Of a DNA stretch of 64,000 bases, positions 1-8,367 are shown piece after piece. The position numbers were made by a program, and so were the translations under genes. A model generated the notes under the pieces. That model made no database searches. It was not told where the DNA came from and saw nothing but the letters and a program-made list of their open reading frames with translations. Source of the stretch: a bacterium (GTDB lineage Bacteria > Bacteroidota > Ignavibacteria > SZUA-365); assembly GCA_020444325.1 (NCBI GenBank), contig JAHLLD010000005.1, positions 62,001 to 126,000 of the forward strand, written 5' to 3'. Position 1 is the first letter of the stretch. Each line of letters starts with the position of its first letter.

Positions 1-2912
1 CGCGCCGTGTGGCTGCCTGCGTGCAGGGTTGCACGGAAGACGTGACGGACCTTGCGGCCGTTGATGTCGTACAGAGCCATTTCCACGGGCATGCTGTTCG
101 CCACGTTGAACTCCACGGTGATGCCTTCGCCGGCTGAAGAAGCAGGCTGTGGATACAGTGAAGAGATACCGAGCTGCTGCGGCAGCTGCACGCCCGGTTC
201 GTCGACGTCGAGAACCTGGCGGTGGGGACTGGTGTAGCGGAATACTTCGATGCCAGCGGCATAGACCTTGGAAACGGCACCGTCATTCCACTCTGCGGCG
301 TCGCTGATGAAATCGAAATCCCACGGCGCGGGCTGCACTTCCCATGTGACGCCGACGTCCGTAGTCACGTAGGCATTATTGTCGGTGAACACCCAGAGTC
401 GTTCGCCGAAACGCTCCCAGACGATAGAGCCGTAAGGGACGTCGAGGTTGCTGACGATGGTCCAGTTCTCACCACCGTCGGTGGTGAGTGCCAGGGTGTC
501 AGTTCCTTCGTCGTTCTGTCGCGAGAAGCGTGCGGCGCCGACGAGTTCATCACGGAAGCTGATATCGATGGAATTCTTGCTGGGCGTCGGATAGCTCGTC
601 CACGTTTCGCCACCATCGACAGTTTTGTAAATGATACTGCTGTTGGTGCCGAACCAGCCGACGTTCTCGTTGACGAAATCATAGGAATTATTCCAGCCTG
701 CTTCTCCGCTGGCCGCTGTCAGCGGCGTGCTGACGGGTGACCAGCTGAAACCGCCGTCGGTGGTTTTTCCGATGGCCCAGTTGCCATCTTTCGGATCGCC
801 CTGGAACACGCCGTTTGCCTGTGAGAACATGTGAATCCAGTTGACGAAAGGCGTCATGTTCGAAACGCTGGAGCCCGACCACGACTGTCCGCCATCGGTG
901 GTGAGGTAGATCCCCGCGTTGCCGCTGACGGGACCCGTTCCTACCAGTGCGGTGAATTCATCGATACCGTCAATACAGTACACGCCTTCTCCGTTTGGAT
1001 AGCCTGTACCGAAGGCGAAGAGCCAGCTGTCACCGCCGTCATTACTGCGCACGGCGATATCCTGCGTCGGAACACTGTTTTCGGTGAAGTCGCCGGCCAC
1101 CCAGACCGTCCAGCGGTCAGGCGAGTCGATGGAATTCCACGGGTAGCGGAGATCGAGAACGGTATGCATCTCATCCGTCAGGTTCACGGTCACGCGGTCC
1201 ATGTCGAAATCCTGGTAGCTGCCGTCGGTGAAGCTCAGCATGATGGGCACATAGCCTTCCGAGAGCTTGCTGTCGGCATTCAGCGTAAACGTGAAGTTGA
1301 GCGTTTTCGTGTCCATGGTCTGCATGGCGCCGAGCGAGGCAGAAGTCATATCGAGGGTGCCGTACATCGGGTCGACGGAAACTGTCACGCTGGCGTCGGT
1401 GGTCGGTGCGAGACGGTTTTCGATGACCATTTCGATGTCGACGGTTTCACCTGCCTGCGTTACTTCATTACTGGAGGCGCCCATGACGGTGAACGATTTG
1501 ATGGCGAGCCCGGGGATATCGCTCATGGTCGCGTTCTGCGTAAGCGCATTCAGAGCGTTTGCGCGTCCATAATACGTGGCGTCGCGGCTGGTCCCGAACA
1601 TGTCCGAGGTCACGCGAATCTGCTGCAGCACCTGGTCGGGAGTCCAGTCGGGATGGATCGCGAAAATGAGTGCCGCGAGACCCGACATGTGCGGAGCGGA
1701 AAAACTGGTGCCGGTGACATTCTGATACCCGAAGCTCATCCGGGCTGCGGTGATGTCGGTTCCCGGCGCGCAGACATGAATGGAGGTGCCGTAGGCGGAC
1801 CAGGTTGAAGCCTCACCATTTTTTTCGACGGAGCTGACGGCGAGTACGTGATCGAGGCTGGCGGGAACGAAGGGATTGATGTCGTTGTCGATCGCGGAAT
1901 TACCCGCGCCGCCGACGACCAGCACGCCGTTCGCGTGCGCATAGTTGATTTCATCCTGCAGCACCTGGCTGATCAGCGCATTGCTGCCCCAGCTGGCATT
2001 GATGATCTTGCAGCCCATATCGACGGCGTAGCGGATCGCGTTGTAGCCGGCGATGCCGGAGGAAGCGTCATCATTCTGCGCTTTGAGAGCGAGAATCTTC
2101 GTGTTATATCCCACACCGGCAATGCCCTTGCCATTGTTGGTACGCGCCGCTGCAATGGACGCGCCGCTTGTCCCATGTCCATCGAAATCCATGGGATCGT
2201 TGTCGGGATTCGGCGTCTGCGTCGTGCCGTTGCCGAGGAAGTCCCATCCATGCCAGTCATCGACATACCCGTTGTTGTCGTCGTCGATGCCATTATTGCT
2301 GAGCTCGCCATTGGTGCCGTATTCGTCCACATTGATGAACAGGCTGCCGACGAGATCCTCATGATTGTAATTGACACCGGTATCGATGTAGCCGATGACG
2401 ATCGTGGAATCACCCTTGGTGATATCCCAGGCATCTTCCATTTTAAGCATGCTCAGGGCCCACTGCTGCGACAGACGCGGATCGTCGGGCGTGTGCAGGA
2501 GACGGAAATTGAGATAGGGTTCCGCGTACTCCACCGCGGGATCGCGCGCGAGTTCCTGCGCGAGCATGCGGGGAGAAGCATCGGTATCGTAACGCACGAG
2601 CATGATACGGGCGAGACTCGCTTCTTCACTGCTGCGATAGCTCTTGCGCAATGCAAGCTGCCGGTGCAGCGGTTCGATCGAGGTCGCACCGACGCGCTGA
2701 AGGATGCGGTCGAGGCTGCTGATGCCGAAAGCCGTAGCTCCCGGCTGCACGTTGTTGTGATCTTTGAGTTTTACAAAGACGAGGCCCGGTACGATGTCCG
2801 CATCTTTCACAGCGGCGCTGGAGGAGGAGGGACGCTCCACTTCCTTGGCGAAAACGCTGGAGGTAAACGCGAACAGTACGAGCATTGCGAGAATTGGTAC
2901 GGCTTTTCGCAT
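1..2912 (-). CDS. Secreted subtilisin-like serine protease (S8) with Asp-box repeats and C-terminal sorting domain; 3' end outside window
   Basis: About 970 codons are open without a stop to the left edge, so the C-terminus is missing. The ATG at 2912 begins a signal peptide (Met-Arg-Lys, a hydrophobic core, then Phe-Ala-Lys). The S8 catalytic triad is visible: Asp in GYIDTGVN near residue 177, His in DGHGTSG near 245 and Ser in GTSFSAPHMSG near 405. After the protease come Ig-like segments and at least four Asp-box motifs (TTDGGxSW, TVDGGETW, TTDGGENW), as in sialidase or YCF48-like propellers. The last visible stretch (PQPASS, then ALYDINGRKVRHVF) matches a type IX secretion/FlgD-like sorting domain. 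Likely an exported, cell-surface or released protease. Transcribed divergently from the S9 peptidase gene. Confidence 0.9.
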   Translation of the reverse strand, partial: MRKAVPILAMLVLFAFTSSVFAKEVERPSSSSAAVKDADIVPGLVFVKLKDHNNVQPGATAFGISSLDRILQRVGATSIEPLHRQLALRKSYRSSEEASLARIMLVRYDTDASPRMLAQELARDPAVEYAEPYLNFRLLHTPDDPRLSQQWALSMLKMEDAWDITKGDSTIVIGYIDTGVNYNHEDLVGSLFINVDEYGTNGELSNNGIDDDNNGYVDDWHGWDFLGNGTTQTPNPDNDPMDFDGHGTSGASIAAARTNNGKGIAGVGYNTKILALKAQNDDASSGIAGYNAIRYAVDMGCKIINASWGSNALISQVLQDEINYAHANGVLVVGGAGNSAIDNDINPFVPASLDHVLAVSSVEKNGEASTWSAYGTSIHVCAPGTDITAARMSFGYQNVTGTSFSAPHMSGLAALIFAIHPDWTPDQVLQQIRVTSDMFGTSRDATYYGRANALNALTQNATMSDIPGLAIKSFTVMGASSNEVTQAGETVDIEMVIENRLAPTTDASVTVSVDPMYGTLDMTSASLGAMQTMDTKTLNFTFTLNADSKLSEGYVPIMLSFTDGSYQDFDMDRVTVNLTDEMHTVLDLRYPWNSIDSPDRWTVWVAGDFTENSVPTQDIAVRSNDGGDSWLFAFGTGYPNGEGVYCIDGIDEFTALVGTGPVSGNAGIYLTTDGGQSWSGSSVSNMTPFVNWIHMFSQANGVFQGDPKDGNWAIGKTTDGGFSWSPVSTPLTAASGEAGWNNSYDFVNENVGWFGTNSSIIYKTVDGGETWTSYPTPSKNSIDISFRDELVGAARFSRQNDEGTDTLALTTDGGENWTIVSNLDVPYGSIVWERFGERLWVFTDNNAYVTTDVGVTWEVQPAPWDFDFISDAAEWNDGAVSKVYAAGIEVFRYTSPHRQVLDVDEPGVQLPQQLGISSLYPQPASSAGEGITVEFNVANSMPVEMALYDINGRKVRHVFRATLHAGSHTA

Positions 2913-3153
2913 AAGCAATCCAGAATACTATGTGGAGAAACATGAGCTGTATTGCGATAATATAGTGTATGCGCGAGACAGACGTAAGAGCTTCCATGGA
3001 GGATTCCGTGGAAAAATTGGTACCCGGATACAGTCCCTGCCTCAGCACAGGCTGTGGCGAAGAGAGAGCTTGCGGATCGCTCGGCTTCATTTCCTTCACG
3101 CTTTGTCACTATTTTAGAGAATGACCATCTATTCTACGCATAGAGGAAACCTC
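2913..3153. other. Divergent intergenic region between S8 and S9 protease genes
   Basis: About 240 bases lie between two divergently transcribed protease genes and must carry both promoters. I see no convincing -35/-10 pair, RNA gene or strong hairpin. The only clear signal is the ribosome-binding sequence AGAGGAA just before the S9 start. Confidence 0.4.
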
Positions 3154-5268
3154 ATGAACAGAAAACCATATTTCCTTTTTCTCATCTTCTTCCTGCTGGC
3201 CGGTTCGATGGCCGCGCAGGAGGGGGTCACCAAGCGTCCCATTCCCGCCGATCTTCAGCAGAAGCTCAAGGAAAAGATCGAGGCGGAGACAAAGGAGAAG
3301 ATGCACCTGATCACCGCCGAAGAGCTGCTGGCTCTCAAGCGGGTGTACGCGCCTTCGGTTTCACCGGATGGCAAATGGGTGCTGTACGGTGTCACCACAC
3401 CGGATATCGAGGAGAACCGCAGCAACAGCGATCTTTACCTCGTTTCGGTGGACGGCAATACCACGAAACAGCTGACGACATCACCCGCAGCCGATTACAA
3501 CGGCGTGTGGTCGCCGGATGGAAAACAGATCGCTTTTCTTTCCACACGTGAGGGTGCGCCACAGGTGTACGTGATTTCCCTCAGCGGAGGTGAGGCTCGT
3601 AAAGTCAGCGACATGGAGAACGGCGTGTCGAATCTCAGCTGGTCGCCCGACGGCGCGTACTTCGCGTTTACGTCGGACGTAAAGATGGATGAAACCGTTG
3701 CGGAGAAGTATCCCGATTACGCGAAGGCCAACGTGCGTATTTATGACCACATCCCGGTGCGTCACTGGGATGAATGGAATGACGAAAAATACCGGCACCT
3801 GTTTATTCTCCCGGCGGAGGGTCACGGTGAGGCACGTGACCTGATGGCAGGAGAACGCTATGAGACGCCGCTCAAACCGTTCGGCGGAGCCGAGCAGATT
3901 GCCTGGGCACCCGACGGCAGCGAAATCGCGTACGTATCGAAGAAAGTGGCGGATTACGCGGAAAGCACGAACTCCGACATTTATGTGGTGGATATTGCAA
4001 GCGGGAATACGCGCAACGTCACGGAAGGGATGCAGGGCTTTGATCGCGATCCCCTCTATTCACCCGATGGCCGCTGGATGGCCTTTCATTCGATGAAGCG
4101 TGCGGGACACGAGGCGGACAGGAATCGGCTCATGCTGCGCGACCGTTCGTCCGGTACCATCTCCGAACTCTCGAAAACCCTCGATCAGTGGGTGGGACAC
4201 ACGGTGTGGGCACCCGGCAGTGATGCGTTGTACTTCGCGGCGGAAGACGGCGCGACCGTGCAAATCTACCGCATGGAAGTCAGTGACGGCTCGTGGGAAA
4301 TACTCACAGGCGGAGTGTACAATCATGACGGCGGACTCGATGTCACTCCCGATGGCGACATGCTCGTCTATGGACGCAGAAATTTCAATGCTCCCACGGA
4401 AATATATATGCAGGAAGCGGAGAAAGGCGCGCGCGCCTGGCCGCTGACCAGTCAGAACACCGCCAAGCTCATGACGCTGCGCGATGTGCGTATAGAAGAG
4501 CGCTGGATTACCAGCACCGACGGAAAGAAGGTGCAGACCTGGGTGGTGTATCCGCCGGACTTCGATCCCGCGAAAAAATATCCCCTGATCACGTACTGCC
4601 AGGGGGGACCCCAGGCAACGGTCAGCCAGTTTTTCAGCTTTGCCTGGAATTTCAAACTCATGGCCTCGAAGGGATATGTCGTCGTTGCGCCGAACCGGCG
4701 GGGACTCCCCGGGTTCGGGCAGGACTGGAATGATGCGATCAGCCAGGACTGGGGTGGCATGCCCATGCAGGATATTCTGGCTGCGACCGACGTCATGCTT
4801 GCGGAACCCTATATCGACCGCAGCCATGTCTCCGCCATCGGTGCCAGTGCGGGCGGCTACGCCGTCTTCTGGCTGGCCGGGAATCATGAAGGACGCTTCA
4901 GCAGCTTTGTTTCCCACTGCGGGGTGTTCAACCTCGAAAGTATGTATGGCGCCACGGAAGAATTGTGGTTCACCAACTGGGAAAACGGTGGTCCCTACTG
5001 GGATGCAAAGTTCAAGGCCAACTACGACAAGCATTCCCCGCATCGCTACGCGCAGAACTGGGACACCCCGATTCTCATTATTACAGGCGAACACGACTTC
5101 CGTGTGCCGTACACCCAGAGCCTCGAAGCATTCACCGTCGCACAGGTGAAAGGCATTCCTTCCGAGCTCATCGTCTATCCCAATGAAAATCACTGGGTGC
5201 TGCATCCGCAGGAGCAGCTGATCTGGTTCGATGAATTTTTCGATTTCATCGGGACGTATAAAAAGTAA
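3154..5268 (+). CDS. Secreted S9-family (prolyl oligopeptidase-like) peptidase
   Basis: 704 residues. An in-frame ATG exists at 3121, but the start at 3154 is preferred: it follows AGAGGAAACCTC and opens a signal peptide (MNRKPYFLF ... GSMAAQ). The N-terminal half carries WD40-like/PD40 propeller blades (SPDGKWVLYG, SPDGKQIAFL, APDGSEIAYV, SPDGRWMAFH). The C-terminal alpha/beta-hydrolase domain has the nucleophile in GASAGGYAV (Ser near 565), Asp in GEHDFRVPY (near 648) and His in ENHWVLHP (near 680). The family is of dipeptidyl aminopeptidase/acylaminoacyl-peptidase type, cleaving peptides in the periplasm. It stands alone and is followed by a hairpin terminator. Confidence 0.93.
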   Translation: MNRKPYFLFLIFFLLAGSMAAQEGVTKRPIPADLQQKLKEKIEAETKEKMHLITAEELLALKRVYAPSVSPDGKWVLYGVTTPDIEENRSNSDLYLVSVDGNTTKQLTTSPAADYNGVWSPDGKQIAFLSTREGAPQVYVISLSGGEARKVSDMENGVSNLSWSPDGAYFAFTSDVKMDETVAEKYPDYAKANVRIYDHIPVRHWDEWNDEKYRHLFILPAEGHGEARDLMAGERYETPLKPFGGAEQIAWAPDGSEIAYVSKKVADYAESTNSDIYVVDIASGNTRNVTEGMQGFDRDPLYSPDGRWMAFHSMKRAGHEADRNRLMLRDRSSGTISELSKTLDQWVGHTVWAPGSDALYFAAEDGATVQIYRMEVSDGSWEILTGGVYNHDGGLDVTPDGDMLVYGRRNFNAPTEIYMQEAEKGARAWPLTSQNTAKLMTLRDVRIEERWITSTDGKKVQTWVVYPPDFDPAKKYPLITYCQGGPQATVSQFFSFAWNFKLMASKGYVVVAPNRRGLPGFGQDWNDAISQDWGGMPMQDILAATDVMLAEPYIDRSHVSAIGASAGGYAVFWLAGNHEGRFSSFVSHCGVFNLESMYGATEELWFTNWENGGPYWDAKFKANYDKHSPHRYAQNWDTPILIITGEHDFRVPYTQSLEAFTVAQVKGIPSELIVYPNENHWVLHPQEQLIWFDEFFDFIGTYKK

Positions 5269-5340
5269 CCGCATCTGCGTCGCGGAAGCTGACGCGCAAT
5301 GCAGCGAACGCAGCCTGCCGATGAACGTACAGGATACAAA

Positions 5341-5383
5341 AATGCCCCGTTTCCGCTCATGAACACGACGGATTCGGGGCATT
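5341..5383 (-). terminator. Hairpin terminator between convergent S9 and CxxCH protein genes
   Basis: A 9-bp perfect stem (AATGCCCCG 5341-5349, CGGGGCATT 5375-5383) with a 25-nt loop. Read on the minus strand it is followed by a T-run, as expected for the end of the 5408-6094 gene. On the plus strand the T-run is missing, so it would act less well for the S9 gene. Confidence 0.55.
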
Positions 5384-5407
5384 CCTGTGCATGGACTGCC
5401 AGTGGTG

Positions 5408-6094
5408 TTACTTGAGCAGCACCATGCGCCTCATGGAATAAAACTCGTTGGCGCGTAGTCGGTAGAAATACACCCCGGAGGCAAGAAGCCGTCCATCGCC
5501 GTCGCGTCCGTTCCAGGTCGTGTTGTAGACACCGGCTTCAAGCTGCCGGTCGACAAGCACGCGCTGAAGTGCGCCGTTGGCGTCGTAGACATCGAGTCTT
5601 ACGCTGGACGCCTGCGGCAGTTCAAAACGAATGGTCGTACTGGGATTGAAAGGATTGGGATAGTTACCGTCGAGGCTGTAGCCATGTGCCGCGGCATCAA
5701 GTCTCTCGACAGCGGTCGTCGAAGGAAAATCCGTAGGGTCGCCGGGATTGGTCACCAGGGAAGGGTCGCCCGGGAAAGGCTGTCCGATACGCCAGCTTCC
5801 GTCCGGATCCTGCAATTCCTCACCGTTGGTGAAACCGTCTCCATCAGAATCAAGCGCAGCCAGCGCTTCATTCCATTCAACCTGTCCGGCCGAACCGGGA
5901 ACAGAGAGATGATTCGCTTCAACTTCCTGGCCGAAGGCGTTGCGCGGTCCGCCCCCGCCGGGATTGACGTGGCAGTTCGCACACGATTTCAGGGTGCCGT
6001 TCGGGATCTGCGGCGCGCGGAAGCCGCGGGCAACAAGAAATGTTGCCGAAGCGAAGACCATCAAAGCGGCAACAAGAAGAAACCGTTTGTACAT
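5408..6094 (-). CDS. Small secreted CxxCH (putative monohaem c-type) protein with Ca-binding motif and sorting domain
   Basis: 228 residues. The start at 6094 follows GGAGTTGAT and opens a signal peptide. One CANCH motif near residue 38 fits covalent haem attachment. Next is DSDGDGFTNGEEL (about 83-95), a thrombospondin-3/EF-hand-like calcium loop, and then NYPNPFNPSTTIRFELP, which begins a typical type IX secretion C-terminal domain ending in ASGVYFYRLR...MVLLK. No enzymatic domain is recognisable. A haem protein carrying a surface-sorting signal could be an electron-transfer or binding protein outside the outer membrane; that role is inference. Confidence 0.85.
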   Translation of the reverse strand: MYKRFLLVAALMVFASATFLVARGFRAPQIPNGTLKSCANCHVNPGGGGPRNAFGQEVEANHLSVPGSAGQVEWNEALAALDSDGDGFTNGEELQDPDGSWRIGQPFPGDPSLVTNPGDPTDFPSTTAVERLDAAAHGYSLDGNYPNPFNPSTTIRFELPQASSVRLDVYDANGALQRVLVDRQLEAGVYNTTWNGRDGDGRLLASGVYFYRLRANEFYSMRRMVLLK

Positions 6095-6179
6095 ATATCA
6101 ACTCCGTGCAGTATGTGTGAGAAAACGAGCCATACCGAACGCTCCTCATTTCACATTGCGGAAGGCAGCATCCGGGTGC

Positions 6180-6263
6180 GCAGCAACGAACAGGAAAACC
6201 TCGAGACGAGAGGAGAAAGCTGCTGTTTGATCTGAAGATTTGAGGCGTCCTGTTCGTTGCTGC
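6180..6263. repeat. 16-bp perfect inverted repeat with 52-nt loop
   Basis: The left arm GCAGCAACGAACAGGA (6180-6195) is exactly complementary to the right arm TCCTGTTCGTTGCTGC (6248-6263). It lies upstream of the CxxCH protein gene and could form a long-stem leader structure in its transcript. No U-run follows, so it is not a simple terminator. Confidence 0.75.
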
Positions 6264-6410
6264 AACCGGAAAATAGCTGCATGGTACAACCCGCGTGCCG
6301 CGTTGACCATGGCTGAGTTCGACAGATGGCGGCAGAATACTCCCAGTCAGGCAACGAAGGATTCGCCGCTTGCGTAACAGATCGTTTGGCTCAGGATGTT
6401 CGTTACACCG

Positions 6411-6454
6411 GAATTTTAATTTGAATTAATTAAAATTCAAAGGAAATTTTTTTT
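6411..6454. repeat. AT-rich 11-bp palindrome with adjoining T-run
   Basis: GAATTTTAATT (6411-6421) and AATTAAAATTC (6428-6438) form a perfect inverted repeat with a 6-nt loop, followed by eight T residues on the plus strand. No plus-strand gene lies upstream, so it may be an operator, or a weak transcription stop for the minus-strand NUDIX operon ending at 6525. Confidence 0.5.
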
Positions 6455-6524
6455 GCCCCGCTGGGAATGTAACTTTTCCCCAATTCAGGATATATGGGGT
6501 CCGGGTTTGGGATGGAAGGGGAGA

Positions 6525-6959
6525 TCAGCTGATGAAGCGGTCAAGATTTTTCAGGAAACGTTTGAGCATGCGGCGCAGGGCTTTGCGGTCTATCAGGTTG
6601 GCCGCCTCGCTCGCAGGCACCCAGAGGCGCTTCCGGTCGCGTTCTTCCTCCCAGTGTTTCTGTGTGCGTGTGACCTCCATCGCGTAGACCTGGATACGGC
6701 AGGTGCCGTTCCATTTTTCGCGATGGTATTCGCCGACAGCCTCCTGATGCACGACACCCTCGACGCCGGCTTCCTCGAGAGCTTCTTTTCGGGCGGAGGC
6801 GCGGGGTGAGAGTCCCGGTTCGATCACGCCTTTCGGGAAGATCCAGTGCTTTTTCCCTTTGCTGGTGATAAGGAGTATTTCCACACCGTGTTTCCCGCTG
6901 CGGAAAGGTATGACAGAGGATTGTTCATAGAACCAGGAAGGGACGGACGGTCGTGCCAT
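6525..6959 (-). CDS. NUDIX hydrolase
   Basis: 144 residues. The frame is open further upstream, but the ATG at 6959 overlaps the stop of the preceding gene by one base (TAATG), so coupled translation decides the start. The Nudix box is readable as GVIEPG, then ARKEALEEAGVEG near residues 48-70, with Lys in place of the usual Arg before the first catalytic Glu. The segment KKHWIFPKG before the box resembles bacterial relatives of diphosphoinositol-phosphate or diadenosine-polyphosphate hydrolases. Substrate unknown. It is the last gene of a three-gene unit with two membrane proteins. Confidence 0.9.
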   Translation of the reverse strand: MARPSVPSWFYEQSSVIPFRSGKHGVEILLITSKGKKHWIFPKGVIEPGLSPRASARKEALEEAGVEGVVHQEAVGEYHREKWNGTCRIQVYAMEVTRTQKHWEEERDRKRLWVPASEAANLIDRKALRRMLKRFLKNLDRFIS

Positions 6960-7291
6960 TAGATGAGATAGAGAAGAAGAAAGATGAGATAAAACAGCAG
7001 AGTTACCACTGCGGCTACGGCCAGATTGCGTCCGAGCTGCTTCCATGGCGTCGCACCGAGGGCGAAGCCGTAGCGGGCAGCGATGCCCCCGGTAAACAGC
7101 ATGATGCCGGCGTAGCCGATTGTGGCAGCCCCGAGTGCGGGGAAATCCGCCAGCAGTGCGAGGGCAGGACCAAGAAAAAACAGCAGCACGCCCGCGCCCG
7201 CGCAGATAACGTAGATCCGGGAGTCAGCATGATCGGTGCGGGAGTCAGCATGATCGGTGCGGGAGTCAGCATGATCGGTGCGTGCGGTCAT
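6959..7291 (-). CDS. Small membrane protein with N-terminal heptad tandem repeat
   Basis: 110 residues. The start at 7291 overlaps the upstream stop as ATGA. The N-terminus has three copies of a Asp-Ser-Arg-Thr-Asp-His-Ala heptad, encoded by three identical 21-nt units. About three hydrophobic segments follow (roughly residues 27-48, 55-72 and 88-109). I do not recognise the family. Overlapping starts and stops tie it to the membrane protein before it and the NUDIX hydrolase after it. Confidence 0.75.
   Translation of the reverse strand: MTARTDHADSRTDHADSRTDHADSRIYVICAGAGVLLFFLGPALALLADFPALGAATIGYAGIMLFTGGIAARYGFALGATPWKQLGRNLAVAAVVTLLFYLIFLLLYLI
7219..7281. repeat. Three perfect 21-nt tandem repeats inside a coding region
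   Basis: Units 7219-7239, 7240-7260 and 7261-7281 are identical (GGGAGTCAGCATGATCGGTG plus C). The length is a multiple of three, so gain or loss of a unit keeps the frame of the small membrane protein. Confidence 0.95.
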
Positions 7292-8232
7292 TCCGCCTGT
7301 CCGCTGTTATCGACATCGCTGTGGTCGACATCGCTGTGGTCGACAGCGCCGCTGTCCTGCATGGCCGGCTGCGTGGCCGGCTGTTCGGGAGGTGCGGATT
7401 CAAGGGCTTTCTGCCGGTCGAGTTCGCGGTAGTCGATCTCCGATCCCATCATGCTGTGGGGAATGAGGAAGATGAGCAGCATGACCACCGATGCGCCCAC
7501 GACGGCCCAGCGGCGCGCAGGATGTTCGCGCAGGCTGTCGGCTTTCCAAATTGTCGCCAGTGCGATCAACCACGCGACCAGTGCGATCAGCGTTTTATTA
7601 TCCGTGAGATCCATGCCGAAGGGGAAACCCGTCCAATATGCACCAAATGCATATTTCTGGACGATGGGACCGAAGATGAAGCCTCCGATGATCAGGAACA
7701 CCAGCGTGGAATACAGGAGTTTGCGCGGTTTGCCTTCGCGGCGAATTGCTTCGAGTCCCGCCCTCGTAGAGATCAGCATGGCAAGAAACATGGCGATGAC
7801 ATGGGGAAGCAGAACACCGATCGGCACGGCACCTTTAAAGCGTGTCACCACGGTCTCTTTTCCCGGCACGCGGACAATCCCGTCCTCATGCTCGAGTTCG
7901 ACGAAGTATTCGAGTTTTCCCGCCGGGGGCTGATGCGGCAGACTGCCCAGCAGCGAATCCCCCTTCTGCACGAGTGCAACTCTGCTCCAGGGATCATCGG
8001 TTTTATAGCGGCGGTATACGACGCTGCCCGTCACTTCGCCACTCGGACTCCGCATGGGGATGACCTGGTCGCCATCTCCACCATGTGTGCGTGTCAGGGA
8101 GTAATCGACGGATTGTGTTCCCAGCGTCACGCTGCCGTCCACCGGATAGGTGGGACCGGTGGTTCGCTGGTAGTAGGCGGATGCGAGCGTGATGATCAGT
8201 GCCAGGATCCAAAGGAGAATACTTCGTGCCAT
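7288..8232 (-). CDS. Conserved membrane protein with one extracytoplasmic beta-rich domain
   Basis: 314 residues. The frame extends upstream to 8808 across the divergent lipoprotein gene; the ATG at 8232 (MARSILLWILALIITL) is chosen because it starts a membrane segment and leaves an intergenic space. One transmembrane helix is at about 5-22, then a roughly 120-residue polar region, then four helices (about 145-165, 180-200, 215-235, 250-268). The tail is Asp/His/Ser-rich (VDHSDVDHSDVDNS). I do not recognise the family. First gene of the unit with the small membrane protein and the NUDIX hydrolase. Confidence 0.75.
   Translation of the reverse strand: MARSILLWILALIITLASAYYQRTTGPTYPVDGSVTLGTQSVDYSLTRTHGGDGDQVIPMRSPSGEVTGSVVYRRYKTDDPWSRVALVQKGDSLLGSLPHQPPAGKLEYFVELEHEDGIVRVPGKETVVTRFKGAVPIGVLLPHVIAMFLAMLISTRAGLEAIRREGKPRKLLYSTLVFLIIGGFIFGPIVQKYAFGAYWTGFPFGMDLTDNKTLIALVAWLIALATIWKADSLREHPARRWAVVGASVVMLLIFLIPHSMMGSEIDYRELDRQKALESAPPEQPATQPAMQDSGAVDHSDVDHSDVDNSGQAE
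7311..7340. repeat. 15-nt direct repeat encoding the Asp/His tail
   Basis: CGACATCGCTGTGGT occurs twice in tandem (7311-7325, 7326-7340), followed by a degenerate third unit. It encodes the HSDVD repeat at the C-terminus of the upstream membrane protein, about 30 bases from the 21-nt array of the next gene. Confidence 0.85.
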
Positions 8233-8367
8233 GCTGCCTCTCAGTCTAACGGTTATCGTGCAATATCGTGCTGAAAGGCCGTTGAGTGCAATGTCATGCA
8301 GTGGAATTTCACGCGATGGTCCGTATTTTGCCAGATGCATGAACAAGTCTCTCACAAGGAACCGAGG

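Larger units (their letters stand above)
6095..6524. other. 430-base intergenic region with two inverted repeats
   Basis: No supported gene. It contains a 16-bp perfect inverted repeat with a long loop (6180-6263) and an AT-rich palindrome followed by a T-run (6411-6454), both listed separately. Short open frames here have no ribosome-binding site or recognisable sequence. Confidence 0.6.

Noticed and set aside
831-2945. Long plus-strand open frames (325 and 365 codons) across the left edge
   Set aside because: They are antisense to the S8 protease, whose frame shows a signal peptide and full catalytic triad. They lack ribosome-binding sites and recognisable motifs and arise from biased third positions.
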